This document shows, piece after piece, positions 9,357 through 20,823 of a stretch of 64,000 nt of DNA; positions within the stretch are counted from its first letter, which is position 1; each line of letters begins with the position of its first letter. The position numbers and the translations under genes were made by a program. The notes below the pieces were generated by a model, which saw only the letters and a list, made by a program, of their open reading frames with translations, had not been told where the DNA came from and did no database searches. The DNA comes from an uncultured Marvinbryantia sp. (GTDB lineage Bacteria; Bacillota; Clostridia; Lachnospirales; Lachnospiraceae): positions 124,001-188,000 of the forward strand of contig CAKRRF010000001.1 in the NCBI GenBank assembly GCA_934394985.1. The letters run 5' to 3'.

Positions 9357-9395
9357 GACTTTCTATTAGGTTTTCTTTCTTCGCTCGCAGATATT

Positions 9396-11291
<1,896 letters not shown>

Positions 11292-11320
11292 CTATATACA
11301 TAACTGTAATACTGAAAAAA

Positions 11321-11959
11321 CTAATTTGCTACTTTTACCATGCTGTGTCTGACTACCTGATCCTTGTAAAGGTAGCCCTTCTGGAATTCCTCTACTACCA
11401 CATTCTCACCGGCTTCCTCATCTTCCACATGCATCACTGCATTATGGAAATCCGGGTTGAATTCTGTGCCTACTGCTTCGATCGGCTTTACATTCAGTTT
11501 ATCCATGGTATCCATGAACTGTCTGTAGATTTTTTCCATTCCTTCTACGAATGGATCTGCCTTTGCCTCTTCCGGCACAGCTGCCAGACCGCGTTCAAAA
11601 TTATCAATCACTGGAAGAATCTGCTCAATAACACTTTTGGCTCCCATCTCAAACATTCCCGCTTTTTCCTTTTCGGAACGCTTACGGAAGTTCTCGAATT
11701 CTGCCATCTGACGTTTTACTTTGTCTGTCAGTTCCTCAACCAGTTCTGCATTCTTATCTTTCTTTTCTTTTTTCCAGAACTTTTTGTCTTTCTTCTCTTC
11801 CTGTGCTGTCTCTTCTTTTTCTTCTTTTACAGATTCAGCAGCTGCATCTTCCACATTCTGATCTGTTTCTGTGTTCTGGTCGGTCTCTGTCTTATTGTCA
11901 GTAACCTCTTCTGCAGCTTCTTCCATGTTCTTTTCCATGTTTTCTTCTGCCACTTTCAT
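11321..11959 (-). CDS. grpE: Nucleotide exchange factor GrpE
   Basis: DnaK nucleotide exchange factor, 212 residues from the preferred start. An acidic, low-complexity N-terminal half (residues 1-80, nearly all Glu, Asp, Lys, Thr) precedes the coiled coil (KRQMAEFENFRKRSEKEK) and the C-terminal beta-domain with GTEFNPDFHNAVMHVEDEEAGENVVVEEFQKGY. A longer reading from 12004 would overlap hrcA; the ATG at 11959 has a GAAAGG six bases upstream and clears hrcA. The long acidic N-terminus is poorly conserved between species. Confidence 0.95.
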   Translation of the reverse strand: MKVAEENMEKNMEEAAEEVTDNKTETDQNTETDQNVEDAAAESVKEEKEETAQEEKKDKKFWKKEKKDKNAELVEELTDKVKRQMAEFENFRKRSEKEKAGMFEMGAKSVIEQILPVIDNFERGLAAVPEEAKADPFVEGMEKIYRQFMDTMDKLNVKPIEAVGTEFNPDFHNAVMHVEDEEAGENVVVEEFQKGYLYKDQVVRHSMVKVAN

Positions 11960-11990
11960 CGACCACCTTTCTGTTCTATCCTTTTTGACT

Positions 11991-13019
11991 CTACTGCTCT
12001 TCAAAGACGTTGTCTAACTGGCTCTTCAAAGTTTTCAGCGAATCAACAACTTTTTCATAATCCATTCGTTTCGGTCCGATAATTCCTATCGTTCCCCTGA
12101 TGCCGCTTCCCAATTCATAAGTTGCCGTCACTACACTGCAATCCTTCATATTCTGAATCGGAGCTTCATTGCCTATATAAACCTGAATTCCGGTATCGGA
12201 CGTCTGAGCCATGCTTTCTGCCACCAGACTTGCCAGTTCTTTTTTTTCTTCAAAAGCACTGATCAGCTCGCTGGCCTTGGAACTGTCAGACAGTTCCGGA
12301 TACTTGAAAATGTTCGTTGCGCCACTGGTGTAAATCTCCATCTCATCATCCATCTGTATGGTCTCTGCTACGGTATCCAGCACTTTGCTTACCACATCAC
12401 TGTGGATACCAGCCTGTTCCTTCAGCTTCGTGATCAATCCAAGATTAATCTCTTCCATTGCCAGACCATTCAACGCTGTGTTTAACAGGATATTCAGTTT
12501 TAATAGCATCTCATTGTTCAGCCCATGTTCAAAATTCAGCATCTTGTTCTTCACAATATTGCCTTCCGCCACAACCACTGCCAGAAGCTGTGTCTCACTG
12601 ATGATAGAAAGCTGTATAAACTTCAGCTTTGTTCTGTGATACTGTGGTGCTGAAATCATAGTTGCATAATTCGTATTATTCGCCAGAACCTTAACCACCT
12701 GCTTCAGTACAGATTCCATACGATCCTGCTTCTGAATCATCATGTTCTGCATCTCTTTGACTTCTTTGTCTTTCTGCTCCATCAGATAGTCCACATACAT
12801 ACGATAACCCTGATCTGATGGAATTCTGCCTGCAGATGTATGAGGCTGTATAATCAGTCCCATCTCTTCCAGATCAGCCATCTCATTACGAATCGTTGCT
12901 GAACTCAGGTTTAAGTCTGCGTATTTTGAAATTGTTCTGGATCCAACCGGTTCACCGGTCTCCAGATAGGTTTTAATGATAGCATTAAAAATTTTCCACT
13001 TTCTATCATCCAGACGCAT
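11991..13019 (-). CDS. hrcA: Heat-inducible transcription repressor HrcA
   Basis: Repressor of class I heat-shock genes that binds CIRCE, 342 residues from the chosen start. It has an N-terminal winged helix (LDDRKWKIFNAIIKTYLETGEPVGSRTISKY, residues 3-33), then a GAF-like dimerisation domain ending in IGIIGPKRMDYEKV. The frame is open back to a GTG inside the CIRCE, but AAAGGAGG lies seven bases before the ATG at 13019, so that start is preferred. It is first in hrcA-grpE-dnaK-dnaJ and is presumably autoregulated through the CIRCE just upstream; htpG also carries a CIRCE in this window. Confidence 0.96.
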   Translation of the reverse strand: MRLDDRKWKIFNAIIKTYLETGEPVGSRTISKYADLNLSSATIRNEMADLEEMGLIIQPHTSAGRIPSDQGYRMYVDYLMEQKDKEVKEMQNMMIQKQDRMESVLKQVVKVLANNTNYATMISAPQYHRTKLKFIQLSIISETQLLAVVVAEGNIVKNKMLNFEHGLNNEMLLKLNILLNTALNGLAMEEINLGLITKLKEQAGIHSDVVSKVLDTVAETIQMDDEMEIYTSGATNIFKYPELSDSSKASELISAFEEKKELASLVAESMAQTSDTGIQVYIGNEAPIQNMKDCSVVTATYELGSGIRGTIGIIGPKRMDYEKVVDSLKTLKSQLDNVFEEQ

Positions 13020-13039
13020 CCTCATTCCTCCTTTGGTTG

Positions 13040-13066
13040 TTAGCACTCTTCACTATCGAGTGCTAA
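13040..13066 (-). promoter_or_regulatory. CIRCE operator of the hrcA-grpE-dnaK-dnaJ operon
   Basis: Perfect CIRCE: TTAGCACTC, nine spacer bases, GAGTGCTAA, at 13040-13048 and 13058-13066. It lies 14 bp downstream of the -10 box of the promoter and about 20 bp upstream of the hrcA start, so it would be in the 5' untranslated region as in Bacillus. It is the binding site for HrcA. Confidence 0.98.
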
Positions 13067-13079
13067 TTTCCATGACCTT

Positions 13080-13108
13080 AAGATATCACCTGTGTTTCAA
13101 AATGTCAA
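13080..13108 (-). promoter_or_regulatory. Sigma-A promoter of hrcA operon
   Basis: On the minus strand, a consensus -35 TTGACA (13103-13108) is separated by exactly 17 bp from a -10 TATCTT (13080-13085). The CIRCE follows immediately downstream. Confidence 0.85.
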
Positions 13109-13126
13109 TAGGCTTTTTACTTTTAT

Positions 13127-13154
13127 TTGACTTTTTTTGGAAATATGCTAAACT
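13127..13154 (+). promoter_or_regulatory. Candidate sigma-A promoter of the SGNH hydrolase gene
   Basis: TTGACT at 13127-13132 and TAAACT at 13149-13154 with a 16-bp spacer, about 55 bp upstream of the preferred start codon. It faces away from the hrcA promoter. Confidence 0.6.
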
Positions 13155-13210
13155 TTGATTGCAGCATACTTGTGCTGTACAATTACAACTTCATAAGAAA
13201 GGACTTTGTG

Positions 13211-13951
13211 ATGAAAATTCGAAATTATCTCACGATTCTGCTCGCCACTCTGGCCATCATCTTTCTGCTGGGACTTGCCGGTTATCTCACCTATGAGAAT
13301 ACCAGTGAAGAAAATCCGGTAAAACAGACAATCAATCGTATTTTTCCTGGTCTGTCTTCCCGAACCTCTTCTCAAGAACCAACGTCAGAAACCGCATGTA
13401 TCGATGAAGAGACAGAAGCCGCTGCAAGTACCATCTCCACAGTAACTGCAAGTAACGTTCCTGAACATTCCATTCTATTTGTCGGAGATTCCAGAACTGT
13501 CAGTATGGGAGAAGCCGTCCATGATTCCTGTACCTATATAGGGAAAGAAGGTGAAGGTTACCAGTGGTTTGCAGATGATGGCATCTTTACACTGCGTACT
13601 CTTCTGGAAAATGATCCTTCTCAAACAGTTGTGTATAATCTGGGGGTTAATGATCCTGAAAATGTCAGCTTTTATGTGGAACTGTATCAGAATCTTGCTC
13701 GTGAATTCACCGATACGCCTTTTTATTATTTATCTGTGAATCCACTCTCTGATGATGCACAGTGTAATACTACTAACGATATGATTCTGGAATTCAATCA
13801 GACATTAAAAAGCGCTTTCCCTGACCACTATCTTGACTGTTATGATTATCTGACAGAACATGGTTATGATACGGTAGATGGGCTTCATTACACAGAAAAC
13901 TGTTCTATTCTCATACATAATTATGTTGTGGATCAGATTCTTGCAAATGCA
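13211..13951 (+). CDS. Membrane-anchored SGNH/GDSL-type hydrolase
   Basis: Protein of about 247 residues (stop ends at 13954 when the termination codon is included). An N-terminal membrane anchor or uncleaved signal (residues 6-27, strongly hydrophobic) is followed by a Ser/Thr/Glu-rich linker to about residue 85 and then an SGNH hydrolase domain. It shows block I VGDSR (Ser94), the GxND block LGVND (Gly145, Asn147) and block V DGLH (Asp223, His226), so the catalytic set is complete. The substrate is unknown; such extracellular esterases often act on acetylated glycans or peptidoglycan. The ATG at 13211 has AAAGGA upstream; an earlier in-frame start at 13127 overlaps the promoter. It is convergent with the CHAP gene. 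Confidence 0.82.
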
Positions 13952-14002
13952 TAAGAGTACAAAAAAAGAATCCAATAAAGGATTCTTTTTTTGTACTCTT
14001 AT
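13951..14002. terminator. Perfect 23-bp bidirectional terminator
   Basis: Two 23-base arms, each containing a seven-base A or T run, are perfectly complementary around a 6-base loop (AATAAA). The hairpin sits between convergent genes and provides a T-run in both directions. Confidence 0.9.
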
Positions 14003-14005
14003 TTA

Positions 14006-15352
14006 TCAGATCAGATATATGTATCCCAACAATTTTCTGCCGCCTGCCCAGTTATAGATATTCTGATACTTGAATATGATATTGGATCTGTCTGCTGCCG
14101 GAACTGTAGTTCCAAATGCATATCCTGATTCGGATACATATGGCACTCCATTTACAATATCTTCTACCACGGCAATATGTGCATCTCCACTTGAGCCATA
14201 ATTAAAAATGGCAAGTGCACCTATCTTTGGTGATGTTCCGTAACTGAATACTCTCTTAGAAGCATTCGTATTATAAATACCTACCGGATCTCCACCGAAT
14301 ATCTGCTGTACCCTTGAAACATTGCCACCTGCATTGGCAACAATTTCCATTGCTCTTCCGCATGCATACCAGGTACAGTTACCTAAAACATAATAATTTG
14401 CATAATACTTCTTACCTGTCGGTGCCAAACTGTTATATTTGTAATAAATATTATAAGAAGAATTATAATAATACTGATTAGATACAGACGGTCTTCCTGT
14501 TCTTGCTTTATATCCGGATGGTCTTGTCACCATACCTGAATAGTCCAGATATTCGGTATTTCCGGATATGGTGTTACTTCCGGTGGAACCAGGAGTCACA
14601 TTGTTGCTGGTACCTGCTGCATTCACAGTTATCTTCCGTTTGATCAGAACAACATTGTTCTTTTCTGAATCAATTGCATTAATCTGAAATGTATAGGTTC
14701 CTGCTGTCAATGCATCAAACTTCATTGCACTGTCAATTGCACTGTTCTTCAGATTGTACCGTTTGCTGTTCGGCTTTGACACCTTTGAATAAACCACCTG
14801 GTTACTGCTGTTGATAATCTTAGCCGTAATCTTTTTCATCTTGTACTTTGATGTAATCGTTCCGCTCAGTGAATAGGATCGCCCTGCATTCAGGGTAATA
14901 TCTCCTGACGGTACCGGATTCGAAATCTGAATCTTTCCGTCTGATGCTGTCGTACCTGATGTGCTCACCGTGAACTTACGGTTAGCGATTCTTTTCTTCT
15001 TTCCTTTTGCATTATAAACGCATACACGATAATAGTACTTTCCTGCCGGCAATTTGTCAAAGGCCAGATATGGATCTGCCTTCTTCATATTATATTTCTT
15101 TGTATTCAATTTGGCATCATATCTCTGAATACACTTCTTACCGTTGGAATTATAAATCGTGCAGCTAATCTTTGTCATCTTTTCATTTGCCTTCAAAACA
15201 CCTTTCATCTGAAAGGTTGCACCCTTTTTGATCGTCGATGGCAATGAAACTCCTGATGTGGTAACCTTAAATGCTGCCTGAGCACTTACCGGCACTGCCA
15301 TAATCAGCACTGCCATAATCAGCATCATGATTACTTTTTTTGTTTTCTTCAT
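14006..15352 (-). CDS. Secreted CHAP-domain protein with two N-terminal Ig-like repeats
   Basis: Exported protein of 448 residues, probably a peptidoglycan amidase or endopeptidase. A signal peptide (residues 1-27, ending in SAQAA) is followed by two related beta-sandwich-like repeats (about 28-130 and 140-244). Each has a YNxKK-like strand and a LPAGKYYYRV or LTAGTYTFQI ending. A low-complexity linker leads to a C-terminal CHAP domain with the catalytic Cys in NCTWYACGRA (Cys326) and His in DAHIAVVED (His392). An AGGGAGGAAG ribosome-binding site precedes the ATG. It lies between hemW and hrcA, where most Firmicutes have no such gene. The cleaved bond cannot be predicted. Confidence 0.85.
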   Translation of the reverse strand: MKKTKKVIMMLIMAVLIMAVPVSAQAAFKVTTSGVSLPSTIKKGATFQMKGVLKANEKMTKISCTIYNSNGKKCIQRYDAKLNTKKYNMKKADPYLAFDKLPAGKYYYRVCVYNAKGKKKRIANRKFTVSTSGTTASDGKIQISNPVPSGDITLNAGRSYSLSGTITSKYKMKKITAKIINSSNQVVYSKVSKPNSKRYNLKNSAIDSAMKFDALTAGTYTFQINAIDSEKNNVVLIKRKITVNAAGTSNNVTPGSTGSNTISGNTEYLDYSGMVTRPSGYKARTGRPSVSNQYYYNSSYNIYYKYNSLAPTGKKYYANYYVLGNCTWYACGRAMEIVANAGGNVSRVQQIFGGDPVGIYNTNASKRVFSYGTSPKIGALAIFNYGSSGDAHIAVVEDIVNGVPYVSESGYAFGTTVPAADRSNIIFKYQNIYNWAGGRKLLGYIYLI

Positions 15353-15433
15353 ACTTCCTCCCTTTCCATTAACTGGTACGTTATGAAGTAAAAATTCGCA
15401 GTTTATTACTATTTCTTTGCAAATCCTGCTGAC

Positions 15434-15462
15434 AGTATACTATAACGCGCCTCTGATTGCAA
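15434..15462 (-). promoter_or_regulatory. Candidate sigma-A promoter of the CHAP gene
   Basis: On the minus strand, TTGCAA (15457-15462) and TATACT (15434-15439) are 17 bp apart, about 80 bp upstream of the start codon. This gives the CHAP gene its own promoter, separate from hemW. Confidence 0.65.
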
Positions 15463-15510
15463 TATCTTTCAATAGTTTTTTAATATTTTTGTAAAAAACT
15501 TCCAAATTTA

Positions 15511-16671
15511 TTACATCAGTAAAAAATCAGAAAGGATCACATTGCTCACGGAAATTCCCTGTTCTGTCAGCTTTATCGCATGACTGTTTTCTTCCATAAG
15601 CCCCATTTTTACATATTTTCTGATAATATCCCCATATATGTCTGTTATATTTTTTTTATATTTATGATAAAATTCTTTTTTCGATACTCCTTTCATCATA
15701 CGAAGGCCCAATATCATGGTTTCCTCTATCTCTGTCTCTTCCGTCAGCAGCTCTGTCTGCTCCATATGACTGCCTTCCTTCCTGTAGATTTCCAGAGAAT
15801 CTGTATTCCTGTATCGCCTGTGTTCCAACAGCGAAGATGAACCGAGACCAAATCCTTTATATTCGATCCCAGTCCAATAGCCGCAGTTATGTCTGCATTC
15901 CTTTCCGGCTTTCGCGTAATTAGATATTTCATATCTATAATATCCCATGTCTGCAAGAATTCGACCGGTATCTTCATACATCTCCCGTTCCGTTTCTTCA
16001 GTCGGAAGCATTGTCTGAGGTTCATCCTCTCTTCTGCGTCGGTCAGCCTCTCCATAGAGCTGATAAAAAGGCGTACCTTCTTCAATAATCAGACTATAGG
16101 CAGAGATATGTTCTGGTTTCAGCGACAGTACTTTTTCCAGAGTCTGTCTCCAGCTGTCAGCGCTTTGTCCCGGAAGCGCTGACATCAGATCCACATTAAT
16201 GTTCTCAAATCCTGCCTGTCTTGCCAGATGATAACTTTCCAGAAACTCTTCCCAGGTATGAATTCTTCCCAATATCTTCAATTCCTGATTATCTGCTGAC
16301 TGAAGTCCAAAACTGAGCCGATTTATCCCATATTCTCGATACGCTTTTAGCGTAGCTTCATCTACTGTTCCCGGATTACACTCTATGGTAATCTCTTCCG
16401 GTTTCGAAAATCTGTGATCCCGTTTTTCTTCTATCAGTTTCAAAATCCTTCCGATCTCCTGCGCCGGCAGAATGGATGGTGTGCCACCGCCTATAAATAT
16501 CGTAGAGATGGGACGGTTTCTAAAACCGTCCCATCCTTTTATCTCTTCACATAAAGCCTGTACATATGATTTCTGTATCTTTTCACTCGCCGTAAAGGAC
16601 AAAAAATCACAATATCTGCATTTTTTTACACAAAACGGAATATGAAGATACAGCTCCAGTTCTTTCTGCAT
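15511..16671 (-). CDS. hemW: HemW, radical SAM heme chaperone-like protein
   Basis: Radical-SAM protein of 386 residues of the HemW family, formerly called oxygen-independent coproporphyrinogen III oxidase-like. It has HIPFCVKKCRYCDF (CxxxCxxC at about residues 14-21), IFIGGGTPSIL and ECNPGTVD, and ends in the HemW C-terminal domain. Members of this family bind heme and insert it into target proteins; they are not coproporphyrinogen oxidases. It follows lepA by nine bases, the conserved lepA-hemW pairing of Firmicutes. Confidence 0.92.
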   Translation of the reverse strand: MQKELELYLHIPFCVKKCRYCDFLSFTASEKIQKSYVQALCEEIKGWDGFRNRPISTIFIGGGTPSILPAQEIGRILKLIEEKRDHRFSKPEEITIECNPGTVDEATLKAYREYGINRLSFGLQSADNQELKILGRIHTWEEFLESYHLARQAGFENINVDLMSALPGQSADSWRQTLEKVLSLKPEHISAYSLIIEEGTPFYQLYGEADRRRREDEPQTMLPTEETEREMYEDTGRILADMGYYRYEISNYAKAGKECRHNCGYWTGIEYKGFGLGSSSLLEHRRYRNTDSLEIYRKEGSHMEQTELLTEETEIEETMILGLRMMKGVSKKEFYHKYKKNITDIYGDIIRKYVKMGLMEENSHAIKLTEQGISVSNVILSDFLLM

Positions 16672-16680
16672 AGATTACTC

Positions 16681-18495
16681 CTAATTCTCATCCAGTTTTA
16701 ATACACTCATAAAAGCCTTCTGAGGAATCTCAACATTACCCACCTGACGCATACGCTTCTTTCCTTCTTTCTGCTTTTCCAGAAGCTTCTTCTTACGGGA
16801 AATATCACCACCATAACACTTGGCGAGTACATCTTTTCGCATGGCCCTTACGGTCTCTCTTGCAATAATCTTACTTCCGATGGCTGCCTGAATCGGAATC
16901 TCAAACAGCTGTCTCGGAATCTCCTCCTTCAGCTTTTCACACATCTTTCTTCCACGCTCATACGCAGTCTCTGCATGTACAATGAAAGACAGGGCATCTA
17001 CCTCTTCGCGATTTACCAGGATATCCAGTTTCACTAATTCGGATCTCTGATAGCCCTTCATTTCATAATCAAAGGATGCATAGCCTCTGGAACGTGATTT
17101 TAATGCGTCAAAGAAATCGTATATAATCTCATTTAGTGGCAGATCATATTTCAAAAGTGCTCTGGTCTCTTCCATGTACTCCATACCCAGATAAGTACCT
17201 CTGCGTTCTTCGCACAGCTGCATGATGGAACCAATATATTCGGTAGTCACCATAATCTCTGCCGATACAACCGGTTCCTCCATATACTCAATCTCAGAAG
17301 CATCCGGCAGATTGGACGGGTTCGTCAGATCAATTACTTCACCATTGGTCTTATATACTTTATAGATAACACTCGGTGCGGTTGTAACCAGATCCAGATT
17401 ATATTCTCTTTCCAGACGTTCCTGAATAATCTCCAGATGAAGGAGTCCGAGAAAACCACATCGGAATCCAAATCCCAGTGCCAACGATGTCTCCGGTTCA
17501 AACTGCAGTGCTGCATCATTCAACTGAAGCTTTTCCAGCGCATCTCTCAAATCCGGATACTTTGCTCCATCTGCCGGATACATTCCACAATAAACCATCG
17601 GGTTTACTTTCTTATAACCCGGAAGTGGCTTCGCACACGGCTGCACGGCATTCGTAACCGTATCACCTACACGGGTATCTTTCACATTTTTCAGGCTGGC
17701 GGTGATATATCCCACCATACCTGCGCTGAGTTCATCACACGGAATAAACTGTCCCGGTCCAAAATAGCCCACTTCTACTACGTCTGCTTCTGCTCCGGTA
17801 GCCATCATACGGATCGGTGTCCCTTTTTTCACGCTTCCTTCTTTAATCCGGCAGAAAATGATTACACCTTTGTAAGAATCATAAACCGAATCAAAAATGA
17901 GTGCCTGAAGCGGTGCCTTCGGATCACCGGTCGGTGCCGGAATTCTGTGTACAATCTGTTCCAGCACCTGATCTACATTCAGTCCGGTCTTGGCCGAAAT
18001 CTGTGGTGCATCCTGTGCCTCAATACCGATTACATCTTCGATCTCATTGATGACTCGCTCCGGATCTGCACTCGGAAGATCTATTTTATTAATCACCGGC
18101 ATAACGTCCAGATCATGATCCAGAGCCAGATAAACATTGGCCAGTGTCTGTGCTTCAATCCCCTGCGCTGCGTCTACTACCAGAATGGCGCCGTCGCAGG
18201 CCGCCAGACTTCTGGATACCTCATAGTTAAAGTCCACATGTCCCGGAGTATCAATCACATTAAAAATATACTCTTCTCCGTCTTTTGCCTTATAGACAAT
18301 TCGAACCGTCTGTGCCTTAATCGTAATACCACGTTCCCGCTCCAGTTCCATATTATCCAGAACCTGTGCCTGCATCTCACGGCTGGTCAGAAGCCCTGTC
18401 ATCTCAATAATACGGTCAGCCAGCGTAGACTTTCCGTGGTCAATATGCGCGATAATACAAAAATTTCTTATTTTATTCTGTTCAATTGCTGCCAA
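16681..18495 (-). CDS. lepA: Elongation factor 4 (LepA) back-translocase GTPase
   Basis: Translational GTPase of 604 residues. P-loop [10 protein letters not shown]3 DTPGHVDF and G4 NKID are intact, and the C-terminus has the EF4-specific domain ending in [20 protein letters not shown]. The frame opens at an ATG at 18522, but that region contains an AGGAGG which is placed eight bases before a TTG at 18495. Reading from that TTG gives [23 protein letters not shown], the normal N-terminus, so the TTG is taken as the start. Gene order spoIIP-lepA-hemW is conserved. Confidence 0.96.
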   Translation of the reverse strand: MAAIEQNKIRNFCIIAHIDHGKSTLADRIIEMTGLLTSREMQAQVLDNMELERERGITIKAQTVRIVYKAKDGEEYIFNVIDTPGHVDFNYEVSRSLAACDGAILVVDAAQGIEAQTLANVYLALDHDLDVMPVINKIDLPSADPERVINEIEDVIGIEAQDAPQISAKTGLNVDQVLEQIVHRIPAPTGDPKAPLQALIFDSVYDSYKGVIIFCRIKEGSVKKGTPIRMMATGAEADVVEVGYFGPGQFIPCDELSAGMVGYITASLKNVKDTRVGDTVTNAVQPCAKPLPGYKKVNPMVYCGMYPADGAKYPDLRDALEKLQLNDAALQFEPETSLALGFGFRCGFLGLLHLEIIQERLEREYNLDLVTTAPSVIYKVYKTNGEVIDLTNPSNLPDASEIEYMEEPVVSAEIMVTTEYIGSIMQLCEERRGTYLGMEYMEETRALLKYDLPLNEIIYDFFDALKSRSRGYASFDYEMKGYQRSELVKLDILVNREEVDALSFIVHAETAYERGRKMCEKLKEEIPRQLFEIPIQAAIGSKIIARETVRAMRKDVLAKCYGGDISRKKKLLEKQKEGKKRMRQVGNVEIPQKAFMSVLKLDEN

Positions 18496-18564
18496 TAGTA
18501 TTTCCTCCTGTTCAAGAGGCATTTTAGCACATGATTTCCTGCTTTGTCTATACCGAATCAGGAC

Positions 18565-19788
18565 TTACCGCCCTTTTAATTCCGCATCCAGAATTCCTGC
18601 AAATACTTCCATGGCATTTTTTTCTTCTTCCAGTGTATTTAGCTGTGTCCCTGCTTCCAGAAGCAGACTTTTCGGTCGATAATGAAGGTTAAACCGATAT
18701 GCCATCAGGTAAATATTTCGCATCAGCTCCGGCGCCATCTCCTCTGCCTTTTTCTGAAGCTGAAGAGCAAATGCCATATTTTCTTTTATGTACGGATTTG
18801 GCAGATAAGATATGTCCTGCTGATCCGCCGTACGGCTCATTCCCAGAATAAACATCAGATTGGCTGTCGGTCTGCCATTTTCCTGTACCACAAATCTTTT
18901 TCCATCTACACCATCCCGGTGCAGGTCAATGACGACCTGAATCTGTGGATATTTTTCCAGCCACTGCCTGACCGCTTCTCCCGAATAATCATAAGCCACA
19001 TTACGATCAAGCACACCGTCTACCAGATCATAAACTCCACGGTCATGAATCACCTGATATCCATAAGTTTCCGTCAGCAATTCTGTCAGATAATCTCCCA
19101 CACCTACAATGGTTGTTGTATCATCTCCTTCCACTGTATCTGCAAACCCTTCCTGCGAATGACTGTGATAAATCAGAATCTGTGGTCCGGTTTTCTCAGT
19201 GTCCAACGTAAGGTCCAGATCCAGAAGACTGTTATTGAGACGATTGCTGTCAACAGAAGTTGCTGCATCCATGGAAAAATATCTGTTCAAAAGCATCTCA
19301 AATTCTGATTCTCTGTTCTCAGACTCCTGTTCCTCTGACTCTGGTTCTATTAGTTCTGATTCTTTGTTCTCATTCTCCGTATCCTGCCGGTCATTCATCC
19401 ACTGTTTCAAATCCAGCGGTTTCTTTTCTTCCTCAGCTCTGGCTTCCGCAGATAAAATCAATTCATATTCTTCTTCCTGCCATTCGGTATCCTTCCTTTT
19501 TTCTGTCCAAAATCCGGCAGGATAAAAGGTTCTGTTCACTACACCTGCCAGATCCTGTTCCGGCGACATTCCCTTTGCATCTGACTGCCAGGAAAATACT
19601 GGAATATAAATCTGTCTCCCTGCCGACTCCAGTTTCCGATATAAAAAGGATAACCTTGGGGAATCCTGAAACATTCCATTTTCTCCCGCAATCGTCACAC
19701 TCCTCACTAAAATATACCCGCCAAGAAGAATCACACAGACCATCAGTACTGTGCGGATTAGCCTGTCCAATAACCGCATTTTTTTCAC
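18565..19788 (-). CDS. spoIIP: Stage II sporulation protein P
   Basis: Peptidoglycan amidase/endopeptidase of the DMP complex (SpoIID-SpoIIM-SpoIIP) that drives engulfment, 407 residues. A transmembrane segment is at residues 12-30, an acidic Glu/Ser linker with repeated ESE patterns at about 130-165, and a catalytic domain starts near residue 200 with ILIYHSHSQEGF (His208, His210) and continues with VIDLHRDGVDG and LLEAGTQLNTLEEE. It lies downstream of gpr and upstream of lepA. A sigma-E-like promoter is visible in front of it. Confidence 0.95.
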   Translation of the reverse strand: MKKMRLLDRLIRTVLMVCVILLGGYILVRSVTIAGENGMFQDSPRLSFLYRKLESAGRQIYIPVFSWQSDAKGMSPEQDLAGVVNRTFYPAGFWTEKRKDTEWQEEEYELILSAEARAEEEKKPLDLKQWMNDRQDTENENKESELIEPESEEQESENRESEFEMLLNRYFSMDAATSVDSNRLNNSLLDLDLTLDTEKTGPQILIYHSHSQEGFADTVEGDDTTTIVGVGDYLTELLTETYGYQVIHDRGVYDLVDGVLDRNVAYDYSGEAVRQWLEKYPQIQVVIDLHRDGVDGKRFVVQENGRPTANLMFILGMSRTADQQDISYLPNPYIKENMAFALQLQKKAEEMAPELMRNIYLMAYRFNLHYRPKSLLLEAGTQLNTLEEEKNAMEVFAGILDAELKGR

Positions 19789-19797
19789 CTCTGTACT

Positions 19798-19825
19798 ATT
19801 TTATGATAGTTCTCACTTTTTATGA
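19798..19825 (-). promoter_or_regulatory. Candidate sigma-E promoter of spoIIP
   Basis: On the minus strand, TCATAAA (19819-19825) and CATAAAAT (19798-19805) are separated by 13 bp. They resemble the sigma-E -35 (KMATATT, five of seven) and -10 (CATACAAT, seven of eight). Mother-cell expression of spoIIP is known in Bacillus; the assignment here is by pattern only. Confidence 0.45.
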
Positions 19826-19873
19826 CAGTTCGTTTACACAGATCTTCCTGTTTTTACTTATCCTCCGCTTGTT

Positions 19874-20755
19874 TTAGGAAAATGCTATATTCAGTCCTTC
19901 CGAAATGGTATAACTGATTCGTTTCACCGTTTCATCTATATCCTTGGGCGTAACGAACATCGTATGAAGTCCGGGAGAAATATTTTCCCGGAACAGCTGT
20001 CTCTGTTCTTCCTCCAGGTCTGCCTGTTCCATTGCATCACAGACAATTGTTGCTGCATCCACTACAGTTGGTACCCCTATGGCAATGACCGGCACACCCA
20101 CTGTCTCCTGACTGATTCTGCACCGATTATTTCCCACACCCGAACCAGGATGAATCCCTGCATCACTGATCTGAATTGTGCGATTCAGCCGTTTGATACT
20201 TCTTGCCGCCAATGCATCAATTACAATCACTGTGTCCGGCTGTGTCTGACTGATCACACCTTTGATAATTTCCAGTGTTTCCATACCTGTCTGTGCCATA
20301 ACTCCCGGAATCAATGCACTCACCTGAGCTGCTGTTCCTTCCAGAAATCCAAATTCTTTTGCCAGGTGTCTGGTGATCTTCAAATTATCAATCACAGACG
20401 GTCCCAGTGCGTCCGGTGTTACATTTCGATTTCCCAATCCCACCAGAAGTACAGAGCCTCTGTCCCTTTTTCGCATCTTCTGGATCTTCTCTGCCAGAAA
20501 TGAAGATATTTCACGATGATAGCTTTCGTCTTCATCCATCATATCCGGTACTTCCACAGTGATATAACATCCCATCGGTTTTCCAATTGCTCTGGCACTG
20601 TTCTCAGTACTTATTATCACTGTAGTCGTATATATCCGATTTGCTTCATCCCGTTCCTCGCGGACATGGATTCCTGACAGTTCTTCCTCTCCTTTTTCCA
20701 GATTTTCCCTGGCCTCCAGCGCCAGATCCGTACGTATTTCAAAATAACCCAGCAT
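19874..20755 (-). CDS. gpr: GPR endopeptidase (spore germination protease)
   Basis: Protease that starts degradation of alpha/beta-type small acid-soluble spore proteins at germination, 293 residues. The N-terminus YFEIRTDLALEA contains the autoprocessing-type sequence that resembles the SASP cleavage site, and VLLVGLGNRNVTPDALGP and VIDALAARSIKRLNRTIQI are family signatures. A longer reading from 20830 is possible, but AAGGAG five bases before the ATG at 20755 and the family N-terminus favour the shorter form. A likely substrate gene (SASP, 22.2 kb) lies nearby on the same strand. Confidence 0.94.
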   Translation of the reverse strand: MLGYFEIRTDLALEARENLEKGEEELSGIHVREERDEANRIYTTTVIISTENSARAIGKPMGCYITVEVPDMMDEDESYHREISSFLAEKIQKMRKRDRGSVLLVGLGNRNVTPDALGPSVIDNLKITRHLAKEFGFLEGTAAQVSALIPGVMAQTGMETLEIIKGVISQTQPDTVIVIDALAARSIKRLNRTIQISDAGIHPGSGVGNNRCRISQETVGVPVIAIGVPTVVDAATIVCDAMEQADLEEEQRQLFRENISPGLHTMFVTPKDIDETVKRISYTISEGLNIAFS

Positions 20756-20823
20756 TTTTTCTCCTTTTCCATTTAAATTGATTTCTTTTCTCCTATTTTT
20801 CTCAATTTTTTGTGAAATATGTA

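Noticed and set aside
13951..14002. Long perfect inverted repeat considered as an insertion-sequence end or attachment site
   Set aside because: It has a 6-base loop, T-runs and lies exactly between two convergent genes, so it is a terminator; no transposase or target duplication is nearby.
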